From positions 124,001 to 188,000 of the forward strand of contig NZ_AP019007.1 of NCBI RefSeq assembly GCF_009176645.1: DNA of 64,000 bases, given 5' to 3'. Shown piece by piece: positions 54,198 to 63,641 of this stretch (the first letter of the stretch is position 1; each line of letters begins with the position of its first letter). A model generated the notes under the pieces. The model made no database searches. It saw only the letters and a program-made list of their open reading frames with translations, and had not been told where the DNA came from. The DNA comes from Enterobacter oligotrophicus. GTDB taxonomy: Bacteria; Pseudomonadota; Gammaproteobacteria; Enterobacterales; Enterobacteriaceae. The position numbers were made by a program, and so were the translations under genes.

Positions 54198-54971
54198 TTA
54201 GCGCTTCAGATTTTCCCCGCGTTGCGCCATCGATAATGCGCTGGCACTCGCCGGATCAAACAGTGAAAGACTCTCGATTTGATCCAGCATAATCACTTTT
54301 CTGAAGGCCATTGCACTTTGTGGCTCGGAATCAAGCGTAATATCATGTTCGGCGTACCACTTACTGTAATTATGCTCAATGCACAGGTTCATGGTTTTTC
54401 CGTCACGGTAGCCACTGAGCATCGGAATGAGCACAATATTGGCTGTCTTTTCATATTCCAGCGTCGCGGTATGGATCATGCCGACATATATTCGCCTCGA
54501 CTTAAGCGTTACCTGCGCCAGTTCACCTTCCTCCATGCACTGATAAAGCAGTTGTTCGATACCGCTCGACTGTGCCAGGCGCTTATACAGCTTTTTTCTG
54601 CCTTCACCATCCAGCCTGGCGCTGCCAGCCCAGTTAGAACGGTAGAGGCAAAACAGTATGGCGAACGCCAGCATCACGACCACCGGAGCCTGGATACCCA
54701 GAAAACTCCAGTTCATAAAGTCAATTTGCCAGTCGGCATACTTTTGAGACGTCAGATGGAAAGTATTGTCCGCAGCGGAAAGCGCGAGCAGCAGTAGCCA
54801 GAGCAGGCCGGTTGCGAGCACGCCCTGCAGAACGAAAATACAGCCATACAGCGCGACGAGAAAATAAACATCCCATCCGAAGGAACGCTTGATTTTGAAG
54901 CGGGTGGAGAGATCGCGGCTGGTGTACCAGTAACCACACACCATCAGCACCATAAATATCGCCGTTCCCAT
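54198..54971 (-). CDS. Unrecognised multi-pass membrane protein
   Basis: A 257-residue protein I do not recognise. About four hydrophobic segments lie in residues 1-115 (one at the extreme N terminus, a pair near 34-65, one near 88-112), followed by a soluble domain of about 140 residues with no known motif. It begins one base after the stop of the small gene 54973-55170, so the two are co-translated. It lies between conserved ynfU and mesD. No homologue comes to mind from K-12. Confidence 0.65.
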   Translation of the reverse strand: MGTAIFMVLMVCGYWYTSRDLSTRFKIKRSFGWDVYFLVALYGCIFVLQGVLATGLLWLLLLALSAADNTFHLTSQKYADWQIDFMNWSFLGIQAPVVVMLAFAILFCLYRSNWAGSARLDGEGRKKLYKRLAQSSGIEQLLYQCMEEGELAQVTLKSRRIYVGMIHTATLEYEKTANIVLIPMLSGYRDGKTMNLCIEHNYSKWYAEHDITLDSEPQSAMAFRKVIMLDQIESLSLFDPASASALSMAQRGENLKR

Positions 54972-54972
54972 A

Positions 54973-55170
54973 TTACGCCCTCTTCAGTGCGTTAACATGG
55001 CGCAGGAAGTCTTGTCGCACGTCGTTGCTTTTATAGTTAACGGAGGCGTTACCGTCCTGGTCAATAATAATACGGTCACCATCCTCCACGGCTTCAATGA
55101 TTTCCTGCTGGCTCATCACCTGTAGCAACGATTCCGGGCTTGAAAACAGTGCTAAAAATATACGTCTCAT
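54973..55170 (-). CDS. Small unrecognised protein, partner of the membrane protein
   Basis: A 65-residue acidic protein starting MRRIFLALFSSPESLLQVMS and holding an EDGDRIIIDQDGNASVNY stretch. There is no convincing signal peptide despite the hydrophobic start. It is upstream of and nearly touching the membrane-protein gene. The pair looks like a self-contained accessory module; a toxin-antitoxin, regulator-target or sensor role would all be guesses. Confidence 0.6.
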   Translation of the reverse strand: MRRIFLALFSSPESLLQVMSQQEIIEAVEDGDRIIIDQDGNASVNYKSNDVRQDFLRHVNALKRA

Positions 55171-55311
55171 CGTGAGGCATCCTTATGAACAAAAAGGATA
55201 AGCCTGGTAGATAAATGATAAAGTTGCACTAAGGTAATGCTGAAAGGTTATCCGTTCATGGACTGATAACCTGCCTCAGCATTAACCTTGTGCGGCACTT
55301 AAATCGCCGTG

Positions 55312-56343
55312 TTATTGCGACGAGAGTTCCCTGCGGATAATGTCAGCGCCTGCGCTTAGCGCGTTGAGCTTGCCATTGGCAACCTGACGAGATAACGGTG
55401 CCATACCGCAGTTTGTGGAAGGATAGAGCTTATCGGCATCGACAAACTGAAGTGCTTTTCGCAATGTATCCGCGACTTCCTCTGGCGTTTCAATGCTATT
55501 TGTGGCGACGTCGATAGCTCCAACCATCACTTTTTTACCGCGGATCAGTTCAAGCAGATCCATGGGAACGCGGGAGTTATGGCACTCCAGTGAGATGATG
55601 TCGATATTCGAGGTTTGCAGCTTCGGGAAGGCCTCTTCATATTGTCGCCACTCTGAACCCAGCGTTTTTTTCCAGTCGGTATTGGCTTTAATGCCATAGC
55701 CATAGCAGATATGTACCGCGGTTTCACATTTAAGTCCTTCAATGGCCCTTTCTAATGCGGCGATGCCCCAGTCATTGACCTCATCAAAAAAGACATTAAA
55801 GGCGGGTTCGTCAAACTGGATGATATCGACGCCTGCCGCTTCTAACTCTCTGGCTTCCTGGTTAAGGATTTTGGCGAATTCCCAGGCCAGCTTTTCGCGG
55901 CTTTTATAATGGGCATCGTACAGCGTATCGATCATCGTCATTGGGCCCGGCAATGCCCACTTTATCGGCTGCCGGGTAAGCTGACGTAAATATTTTGCAT
56001 CGTCAACGAAAACGGGTTTTTGACGCGCCACGGCGTCAACCACGGTGGGGACACTCGCATCATAGCGATTACGAATTCGCACGGTCTGACGGTTTTCAAA
56101 ATCAACACCGCTGAGGTGTTCGATGAATGTTGTCACGAAGTGCTGGCGGGTTTGCTCGCCGTCACTGACAATGTCGATACCCGCGCGTAGCTGGTCATCC
56201 AGGGACAGACGCAGAGCATCCTGTTTGCCTTCAGTTAATATTTCATCGTGCAATTTCCAGGGTGACCAGAGTGTCTCTGGCTGAGCAAGCCAGGACGGCT
56301 TCGGTAAACTGCCGGCCGTTGAGGTGGGGAGCAATGTTTTCAT
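55312..56343 (-). CDS. mesD: MesD, folate-independent methionine synthase (core MetE type)
   Basis: A 343-residue protein matching only the C-terminal catalytic half of MetE. Candidate zinc ligands are His211 and Cys213 (VHICYG), Glu253 (SLECHN) and Cys312 (TNCGM); QFDEPAF (176-182) is typical. It lacks the N-terminal folate-binding half, so the methyl donor cannot be polyglutamylated methyl-folate handled as in MetE. The adjacent DUF1852 gene identifies the MesD class, which needs MesX and oxygen to make methionine from homocysteine. It lies 24 bases after mesX. Confidence 0.85.
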   Translation of the reverse strand: MKTLLPTSTAGSLPKPSWLAQPETLWSPWKLHDEILTEGKQDALRLSLDDQLRAGIDIVSDGEQTRQHFVTTFIEHLSGVDFENRQTVRIRNRYDASVPTVVDAVARQKPVFVDDAKYLRQLTRQPIKWALPGPMTMIDTLYDAHYKSREKLAWEFAKILNQEARELEAAGVDIIQFDEPAFNVFFDEVNDWGIAALERAIEGLKCETAVHICYGYGIKANTDWKKTLGSEWRQYEEAFPKLQTSNIDIISLECHNSRVPMDLLELIRGKKVMVGAIDVATNSIETPEEVADTLRKALQFVDADKLYPSTNCGMAPLSRQVANGKLNALSAGADIIRRELSSQ

Positions 56344-56367
56344 AATAAAAGACCTTGGATAAGTGAA

Positions 56368-57351
56368 TTAAAGCGGGTAGTTATTAGACCACTGCTCAAG
56401 AATATGTTTATAAGGTTTGATAAAGCACTCTTCAGTGAATTTACCCTGTTCAATGGCTAACCGGCTGCGTTCTTCCCGGTCATACACAATTTTGGTTAAT
56501 GAGTGATCCTGGTGGTTCAGATCTGGCTGATAATAATAACCCGCTGTCGAGTTCGCATTATAAATTTCAGGACGATAAATCTTCTGGAATGTCTCCATCG
56601 TGCTGATAGCGCCGATCAGTTCAAGATTGGTATAATCGCTCAGCAAGTCGCCGGTAAAATAAAAGGCAAACGGCGCGGCACTGTTTTCAGGCATAAAATA
56701 ACGAACCTGCAGCCCCATTTTACCGAAGTATTGCTCAGTCAACGATGTGCCCTCTGGCTTATACTCAATGCCCAGTATAGGGTGCAGGTTTCCTGTGCGA
56801 CGGTAGATGTCTTTACTCGAAACGCTCAGGCAGATCACCGGCATTTTTTTAAAGTTCTCTTTATATTCACTGGAGTGAATGAAATGCCTGAAGATGTTGC
56901 CATGCAATTTACCGAAATCGTCCGGAATGCTGAAGCCGGATTGGCCCTTATTGTGTTCTGGCAGAACAACACTGAAGTCATAATCCCGTACATAGGAAGA
57001 GAAATTATTTCCTGTTATGCCTGCAATACGCGAATCGGTTTTTTTATCTACGATGTAGGTTTGCAATATTTCGATTGCCGGAAAAGAATGGTGACCGCCC
57101 TCATGCGCAATGTTAAGATCAACAGAAATGATTTCAAGCTCAACAGAATAACGATCGGATTTTGGGTTATCCCAGCAGGCTAATGCATTAAAACGATTGT
57201 TAATCATTGCAAGCGTATTGCGCAAATTTTCCTGCCGCTTTTCCCCTCTGGCAAGATTGGCAAAATTAGTCGTCGTACGCGTTCTTTCTGACGGATTATA
57301 ATTCTCATCAAAGCCGCTTCGCTTCAGCGTAAATGTAAAAGCGTTACTCAT
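56368..57351 (-). CDS. mesX: MesX (DUF1852), putative oxygenase partner of MesD
   Basis: A 327-residue protein of the DUF1852 family, no membrane segment or signal peptide. In Acinetobacter and others mesX is required with mesD for growth on homocysteine in aerobic conditions, and it was suggested to produce the methyl donor by an oxygen-dependent step. Several His-rich segments (NIAHEGGHHSF, FRHFIHSSEY) could bind metal. It is the first gene of the pair, divergent from the YaiL-like gene across 172 bases. Confidence 0.83.
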   Translation of the reverse strand: MSNAFTFTLKRSGFDENYNPSERTRTTTNFANLARGEKRQENLRNTLAMINNRFNALACWDNPKSDRYSVELEIISVDLNIAHEGGHHSFPAIEILQTYIVDKKTDSRIAGITGNNFSSYVRDYDFSVVLPEHNKGQSGFSIPDDFGKLHGNIFRHFIHSSEYKENFKKMPVICLSVSSKDIYRRTGNLHPILGIEYKPEGTSLTEQYFGKMGLQVRYFMPENSAAPFAFYFTGDLLSDYTNLELIGAISTMETFQKIYRPEIYNANSTAGYYYQPDLNHQDHSLTKIVYDREERSRLAIEQGKFTEECFIKPYKHILEQWSNNYPL

Positions 57352-57430
57352 CGTGATCGTGTATCCTGGGTTTTCATGTTACTAAAGAGTTAATAATGCA
57401 CATTTATGCCTGAGTCACCGGGGGAGGGGA

Positions 57431-57447
57431 AGTGACTTAATTTCACT
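57431..57447. promoter_or_regulatory. Palindrome in the mesX/YaiL-like divergent region
   Basis: AGTGA (57431-57435) and TCACT (57443-57447) are inverted around a 7-base AT-rich centre. The spacing is one base too long for a CRP site. It lies 80 bases from mesX. No MetJ box is seen in this region. Confidence 0.25.
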
Positions 57448-57523
57448 GCAACATGAGCTATCTTCATGAACGGCTCAGTTCCAGGTATAATCCTTAAAAT
57501 TTCCAACCGGTTTAGAAACGATC

Positions 57524-58063
57524 ATGACAAAACTCACCCTACAAGAGCAGATGCTGAAAGCAGGCTTAGTCAGCAGCAAGAAAATGGCTAAAGTGCAGCG
57601 CACGGCGAAAAAATCACGCGTACAGGCGCGTGAGGCCAGAGAGGCGGTAGAAGAGAACAAAAAAGCGCAGATTGAGCGTGACAAACAACTGAGCGAACAG
57701 CAAAAACAGGCTGTGCTGGCGAAAGAGTTTAAAGCGCAGGTGAAGCAGCTGATTGAGATGAACCGCATTACCATTTCAAAAGGCAGCATCACGTTTAACT
57801 TCACCGACGGTAATCTTATCAAAAAGATCGAGGTGGATAAGCAGACTCAGGCACAGCTGATCAACGGCCGTCTGGCGATTGCGCGTCTGGTGATGAATGC
57901 CAACGGTGATTGTGACTATGCGATTATTCCGGCGGTAGTGGCCGATAAAATAGCCCAGCGCGATGCCGACAGCATTGTGTTAAACAGTGCGCTAAGCCAG
58001 GAAGAGCAGGACGAAGACGATCCTTACGCGGATTTTAAAATCCCTGACGATTTAATGTGGTAA
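57524..58063 (+). CDS. YaiL-like DUF2058 protein
   Basis: A 179-residue, highly charged protein with a long helical N-terminal part (TAKKSRVQAREAREAVEENKK, about residues 25-75, likely coiled coil) and a small C-terminal domain ending DDPYADFKIPDDLMW. Length and both ends match E. coli YaiL, described as nucleoprotein or polysome-associated. In K-12 yaiL is elsewhere in the chromosome, so this is either a relocated gene or a second copy. Confidence 0.85.
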   Translation: MTKLTLQEQMLKAGLVSSKKMAKVQRTAKKSRVQAREAREAVEENKKAQIERDKQLSEQQKQAVLAKEFKAQVKQLIEMNRITISKGSITFNFTDGNLIKKIEVDKQTQAQLINGRLAIARLVMNANGDCDYAIIPAVVADKIAQRDADSIVLNSALSQEEQDEDDPYADFKIPDDLMW

Positions 58064-58064
58064 A

Positions 58065-58080
58065 CCCGTTTTAAAACGGG
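58065..58080. terminator. Bidirectional hairpin between the YaiL-like and RluA-family genes
   Basis: CCCGTT (58065-58070) and AACGGG (58075-58080) pair around TTAA, a 16-base palindrome between convergent genes that overlaps the stop codon of the pseudouridine synthase gene. Confidence 0.5.
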
Positions 58081-58757
58081 GCGGCGTGACGGGCGTTGAT
58101 CGCCTGTCCGCTGACAGGGTGGACAAAATCCAGCTCGCTGGCATGCAGCATCAGCCGCGGCGTCTTTTCGGTGCCGGGCCACGCAAGACCGCCATACAGA
58201 TCGCAGCCTAAAATAGCGTGACCCAACTGCTGGCAGTGAATGCGCAACTGGTGAGTACGCCCCGTCTCCGGAATCAGTTTCACCCGCGTCAGCGGCAGTT
58301 CCGTTCCCTGATAACACCGCACTACCACCTGATAACGGGAGCGGGCAGGTTTACCGTTGATGGCGCAAATCGACATCAGCGGGAACAGCGCCGGGTCTTT
58401 GGCAATCGGCGCATCGATGATCCCTTCGTCCTGTTTCACATGCCCGCAAAGCAGGGCGGTATAGATCTTTTTCACGGTGCGCTGGCTAAACTGGTGACAT
58501 AGCGCGGCATTTATCGTTTTATTACGGGCAATCACCATCAGCCCGGATGTACCAAAATCAAGACGATGCACCAGCGCGCAGCCAGGAAAGGTTTGCACCA
58601 GACGGTGATGGACGGAATCGAGATTTTGCGGGTTCTTACCCGACAGGCTTAGCAGGCCGGAAGGCTTATTGATCAGCAGCAGATGCTCGTCCTGCCAGAG
58701 AACGTCGATCTCATCAGGACAAGGTGGGGCAATAAAGGTATCGACAATGACTGACAT
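58071..58757 (-). CDS. RluA-family pseudouridine synthase
   Basis: A 228-residue single-domain enzyme without an S4 domain. The catalytic motif HRLDFGTSG carries the active-site Asp (family HRLDxxTSG), preceded by NKPSGLLSLSG and followed by ETGRTHQLRIH and LHA. It isomerises uridine to pseudouridine in rRNA or tRNA. It is similar in size to RluA but clearly diverged, so the target base is not known. Confidence 0.85.
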   Translation of the reverse strand: MSVIVDTFIAPPCPDEIDVLWQDEHLLLINKPSGLLSLSGKNPQNLDSVHHRLVQTFPGCALVHRLDFGTSGLMVIARNKTINAALCHQFSQRTVKKIYTALLCGHVKQDEGIIDAPIAKDPALFPLMSICAINGKPARSRYQVVVRCYQGTELPLTRVKLIPETGRTHQLRIHCQQLGHAILGCDLYGGLAWPGTEKTPRLMLHASELDFVHPVSGQAINARHAAPF

Positions 58758-58815
58758 CAGGCTGCCCGGCTGGAGAGTGGGAGCGGATGATAACGAAATA
58801 CAGGGAAAAGAAAAA

Positions 58816-58839
58816 CCCTCCCACCGGGCGGTGAGAGGG
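58816..58839 (-). terminator. Terminator of azoR
   Basis: CCCTC-C-CACCG pairs with CGGTG-A-GAGGG (10 pairs, one mismatch, 2-base loop). On the minus strand it is followed by a TTTTT run, a good intrinsic terminator seven bases after the azoR stop. Confidence 0.8.
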
Positions 58840-58846
58840 GAAAATC

Positions 58847-59509
<663 letters not shown>

Positions 59510-59545
59510 CTATTCACAATCCTGCCACAGGGATAGCGCAATATA

Positions 59546-59562
59546 TCGAATTCTATGTTCGA
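59546..59562. promoter_or_regulatory. Inverted repeat in the azoR-hrpA gap
   Basis: TCGAA (59546-59550) and TTCGA (59558-59562) are inverted around 7 bases, 94 bases from the azoR start. A regulator site is possible. A second hairpin, GGCGCT-AAA-AGCGCC, lies at 59576-59590. Confidence 0.3.
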
Positions 59563-59632
59563 AATTTTTGAATAAGGCGCTAAAAGCGCCGATGTGGTAC
59601 TCTATATCAATCATTAAAAAGAGAATTTATCC

Positions 59633-59646
59633 GGCAGTGCACTGCC
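59633..59646. other. Perfect 14-base palindrome ahead of hrpA
   Basis: GGCAGTGCACTGCC is self-complementary over its full length and ends ten bases before the hrpA ATG. It could be a protein site or a leader hairpin over the ribosome binding region. Confidence 0.4.
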
Positions 59647-59656
59647 CGTTAACGCT

Positions 59657-62600
59657 ATGACAGATCAACAAAAATTCACCTTCCCGATGCTCCTGCAACA
59701 GCTTGATTCCCTGATGCTGCGCGACAAACAGCGGTTTGCGCGCCGTCTGCACGGCGTTAAGAAGGTTAAAAATCCTGATGCACAACAGGCCATTTACCAG
59801 GAGATGGCGAAAGAGATAGCTCAGGCGGCAGGGAAGGTTGTGCTGCGCGAAGCCGCACGTCCGGCGATCGCCTACCCGGAAAACCTGCCTGTCAGCCAGA
59901 AGAAACAGGACATTCTCGACGCCGTGCGCGATCACCAGGTGGTGATTGTCGCGGGGGAAACCGGGTCGGGGAAAACCACGCAGCTACCGAAGATTTGTAT
60001 GGAGCTGGGGCGCGGGGTGAAAGGGCTGATTGGCCACACCCAGCCGCGTCGTCTGGCGGCGCGTACCGTGGCGAACCGCATTGCCGAGGAGTTGCAAACG
60101 GAGCCGGGTGGCTGCATCGGGTATAAGGTGCGCTTCAGCGATCACGTCAGTGATAACACCATGGTCAAGCTGATGACCGACGGTATTCTGTTGGCGGAAA
60201 TCCAGCAGGATCGCCTGCTGATGCAGTATGACACCATTATCATCGATGAAGCGCATGAGCGCAGCCTGAACATCGATTTCCTGCTCGGCTACCTGAAAGA
60301 ACTGCTGCCGCGTCGCCCGGATCTGAAAATCATCATTACCTCCGCGACCATCGACCCGGAACGCTTCTCGAAGCATTTCAACAATGCGCCGATTATTGAG
60401 GTGTCAGGACGCACGTATCCGGTCGAAGTGCGCTATCGCCCGATAGTCGAAGAGGCGGACGATACCGAGCGCGATCAGCTACAAGCCATTTTTGATGCCG
60501 TCGACGAGCTGGGTAACGAAAGTGCGGGTGACATTCTGATCTTTATGAGCGGTGAACGGGAAATCCGCGATACCGCCGATGCGCTCAGCAAGCGCGACCT
60601 GCGCCATACCGAGATCCTGCCGCTGTATGCCCGCCTGTCGAACAGCGAACAAAACCGTGTGTTCCAGCCCCACAGCGGGCGTCGCATTGTACTGGCGACC
60701 AACGTGGCGGAAACCTCGCTTACCGTGCCGGGCATAAAATATGTGATTGACCCTGGTACGGCGCGTATCAGCCGCTACAGCTACCGCACCAAAGTCCAGC
60801 GTCTGCCGATTGAGCCGGTTTCACAGGCTTCAGCGAACCAGCGTAAAGGCCGCTGCGGTCGTGTGTCGGAAGGGATCTGTATCCGTCTCTACTCCGAGGA
60901 TGATTTCCTGTCGCGCCCGGAATTTACCGACCCGGAAATTCTGCGTACTAACCTGGCGTCCGTTATCCTGCAGATGACTGCGCTGGGGCTGGGCGATATT
61001 GCCGCGTTCCCGTTCGTCGAAGCGCCGGACAAGCGCAACATCCAGGACGGTGTGCGTCTGCTGGAGGAACTCGGTGCGATCACGACTGACGAGCAGGCGA
61101 CGGCCTACAAACTGACGCCGCTGGGCCGTCAGCTCAGCCAGCTTCCGGTCGATCCGCGTCTGGCGCGGATGGTGCTGGAGGCGCAGAAACACGGCTGCGT
61201 GCGTGAGGCGATGATCATCACCTCGGCGCTCTCGATTCAGGACCCGCGTGAACGTCCGATGGACAAACAGCAGGCATCTGACGAGAAACACCGTCGCTTC
61301 CACGACAAAGAGTCCGATTTCCTCGCCTTCGTGAACCTGTGGAACTACCTCGGCGAGCAGCAGAAAGCGCTCTCCTCGAACCAGTTCCGCCGTCAGTGCC
61401 GCGTGGATTTCCTCAACTACCTGCGCGTGCGTGAGTGGCAGGATATTTACACTCAACTGCGTCAGGTGGTGAAAGAGCTGGGGATTCCGGTCAACAGCGA
61501 ACCGGCGGAGTACCGCGAAATTCATATCGCGCTGCTGACCGGCCTGTTGTCCCATATCGGGATGAAAGATGCCGACAAGCAGGAATTTACCGGCGCGCGT
61601 AACGCCCGTTTCTCGATTTTCCCTGGATCGGGCTTATTCAAAAAACCACCGAAATGGACAATGGTTGCCGAGCTGGTGGAAACCAGCCGCCTGTGGGGGC
61701 GTATTGCGGCGCGTATCGATCCTGAGTGGGTTGAGCCTGTCGCACAGCACCTGCTGAAACGCTCGTACAGTGAACCGCACTGGGAGCGGTCGCAGGGCGC
61801 GGTGATGGCAACAGAAAAGGTGACCGTTTATGGCCTGCCGGTGGTGGCCGCGCGTAAGGTCAACTACAGTCAGATCGATCCGGCCCTGTGTCGCGAGCTG
61901 TTTATCCGTCATGCGCTGGTGGAGGGCGACTGGCAGACGCGTCACGCGTTCTTCCGTGAAAACCTCAAACTGCGCGCCGAAGTGGAAGAGCTTGAGCATA
62001 AATCCCGCCGCCGCGACATTCTGGTGGATGACGACGCGCTGTTTGAGTTTTACGACCAGCGCATCAGCCACGATGTCATTTCCGCCCGCCATTTCGACAG
62101 CTGGTGGAAGAAAGCCAGCAAAGAGACGCCGGACCTGCTCAACTTTGAAAAGAGCATGTTGATCAAAGAGGGCGCGGAGTCGGTCAGCAAGCTCGACTAC
62201 CCGAACTTCTGGCATCAGGGCAACCTCAAGCTGCGGCTGACTTATCAGTTTGAACCGGGCGCAGATGCGGATGGCGTGACGGTACACATCCCGCTGCCGC
62301 TGCTAAACCAGGTGGAAGAGAGCGGGTTCGAGTGGCAAATTCCCGGCCTGCGTCGCGAGCTGGTGATTGCGCTGATTAAATCGCTGCCTAAACCGGTGCG
62401 CCGTAACTTTGTGCCCGCGCCAAACTATGCGGAAGCGTTTTTAGGCCGCGTGACGCCGCTGGAACTGCCGCTGCTGGACGCGCTGGAGCGTGAATTCCGG
62501 CGCATGACCGGCACCACCATCGACCGCGACGACTGGAACTGGGATCAGGTGCCCGATCACCTGAAAATCAGCTTCCGCGTGGTGGACGATAAAAATAAAA

Positions 62601-63559
62601 AACTGCAGGAAGGCCGTTCGCTGACTGAACTTAAAGACGCCCTGAAGGGCAAAGTGCAGGAGACGCTCTCTGCCGTGGCGGATGACGGCATTGAGCAGAG
62701 CGGCTTGCATATCTGGAGCTTTGGTCAGCTTCCAGAAAGCTACGAGCAGAAACGCGGCAACTACAAGGTGAAAGCCTGGCCAGCGCTGGTGGATGAACGC
62801 GACAGCGTGGCGATCAAACTCTTTGATAACCCGCAGGAGCAGCAGCAGATGATGTGGCGCGGGCTGCGTCGCTTACTGCTGCTGAACATCCCGTCGCCGA
62901 TTAAGTATCTGCATGAGAAGTTACCGAACAAAGCCAAGCTGGGTCTCTACTTCAACCCTTACGGGAAAGTGCTGGATTTGATTGACGACTGCATCTCCTG
63001 CGGCGTGGACAAGCTGATCCACGAGGCGGGCGGTCCTGTCTGGACGGAAGAGGGTTTTGCGAAGCTGCATGACAAAGTGCGCGCCGGGCTGAACGACACC
63101 GTGGTGGATATCGCCAGACAGGTCGAGCAGATCCTCACCGCCGTATTCAATATCAATAAACGCCTGAAAGGGCGTGTGGATATGACCATGGCGCTGGGGC
63201 TGTCTGACGTGAAGGCACAGATGGCGGGGCTGGTGTACCGTGGGTTTGTCACCGGCAACGGCTTCAAACGCCTCGGCGATACGCTGCGTTATCTGCAGGC
63301 GATTGAAAAACGTCTGGAGAAAATGGCTATCGATCCGCATCGGGATCGTGCGCAGATGCTGAAAGTGGAAAACGTGCAGCAGGCGTGGCAGCAGTGGCTG
63401 AACAAACTGCCTCCGGCGCGCCGCGATGATGAGGACGTGCGGGAGATCCGCTGGATGATTGAGGAGCTACGCGTCAGCTTCTTCGCTCAGCAACTGGGTA
63501 CACCGTATCCGATTTCGGATAAGCGTATTTTGCAGGCGATGGAGCAGATTTCCGGTTAA
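59657..63559 (+). CDS. hrpA: HrpA, DEAH-box RNA helicase
   Basis: A 1300-residue ATP-dependent RNA helicase. Walker A GETGSGKTT is at residues 100-108, DEAH at 197-200, SAT in ITSATI and the helicase C motif near KGRCGRVSEG. The long C-terminal part (DUF3418 region) is typical of bacterial HrpA. It rescues stalled ribosomes and processes fimbrial mRNA in E. coli. No good Shine-Dalgarno is visible; a palindrome occupies that position. Confidence 0.97.
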   Translation: MTDQQKFTFPMLLQQLDSLMLRDKQRFARRLHGVKKVKNPDAQQAIYQEMAKEIAQAAGKVVLREAARPAIAYPENLPVSQKKQDILDAVRDHQVVIVAGETGSGKTTQLPKICMELGRGVKGLIGHTQPRRLAARTVANRIAEELQTEPGGCIGYKVRFSDHVSDNTMVKLMTDGILLAEIQQDRLLMQYDTIIIDEAHERSLNIDFLLGYLKELLPRRPDLKIIITSATIDPERFSKHFNNAPIIEVSGRTYPVEVRYRPIVEEADDTERDQLQAIFDAVDELGNESAGDILIFMSGEREIRDTADALSKRDLRHTEILPLYARLSNSEQNRVFQPHSGRRIVLATNVAETSLTVPGIKYVIDPGTARISRYSYRTKVQRLPIEPVSQASANQRKGRCGRVSEGICIRLYSEDDFLSRPEFTDPEILRTNLASVILQMTALGLGDIAAFPFVEAPDKRNIQDGVRLLEELGAITTDEQATAYKLTPLGRQLSQLPVDPRLARMVLEAQKHGCVREAMIITSALSIQDPRERPMDKQQASDEKHRRFHDKESDFLAFVNLWNYLGEQQKALSSNQFRRQCRVDFLNYLRVREWQDIYTQLRQVVKELGIPVNSEPAEYREIHIALLTGLLSHIGMKDADKQEFTGARNARFSIFPGSGLFKKPPKWTMVAELVETSRLWGRIAARIDPEWVEPVAQHLLKRSYSEPHWERSQGAVMATEKVTVYGLPVVAARKVNYSQIDPALCRELFIRHALVEGDWQTRHAFFRENLKLRAEVEELEHKSRRRDILVDDDALFEFYDQRISHDVISARHFDSWWKKASKETPDLLNFEKSMLIKEGAESVSKLDYPNFWHQGNLKLRLTYQFEPGADADGVTVHIPLPLLNQVEESGFEWQIPGLRRELVIALIKSLPKPVRRNFVPAPNYAEAFLGRVTPLELPLLDALEREFRRMTGTTIDRDDWNWDQVPDHLKISFRVVDDKNKKLQEGRSLTELKDALKGKVQETLSAVADDGIEQSGLHIWSFGQLPESYEQKRGNYKVKAWPALVDERDSVAIKLFDNPQEQQQMMWRGLRRLLLLNIPSPIKYLHEKLPNKAKLGLYFNPYGKVLDLIDDCISCGVDKLIHEAGGPVWTEEGFAKLHDKVRAGLNDTVVDIARQVEQILTAVFNINKRLKGRVDMTMALGLSDVKAQMAGLVYRGFVTGNGFKRLGDTLRYLQAIEKRLEKMAIDPHRDRAQMLKVENVQQAWQQWLNKLPPARRDDEDVREIRWMIEELRVSFFAQQLGTPYPISDKRILQAMEQISG

Positions 63560-63566
63560 AACCCTT

Positions 63567-63638
63567 GCCCGGTGGCGCTGCGCTTACCGGGCCTACGGAA
63601 GAAAATGTAGGTCGGGTAAGGCGTAGCCGCCACCCGGC
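63567..63638. repeat. BIME: two inverted REP units after hrpA
   Basis: GCCCGGTGGCGCTGCGCTTACCGGGC (split in its REP arms) at 63567-63592 is followed by an inverted unit TAGGTCGGGTAAGGCGTAGCC through CACCCGGC ending at 63638. This is the classic palindromic REP pair of enterobacteria, lying between convergent genes. It can stabilise mRNA ends and bind gyrase or IHF. Confidence 0.85.
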
Positions 63639-63641
63639 TGG

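Noticed and set aside
57431..57447. CRP site ahead of mesX
   Set aside because: The half-sites are separated by seven bases, not six.
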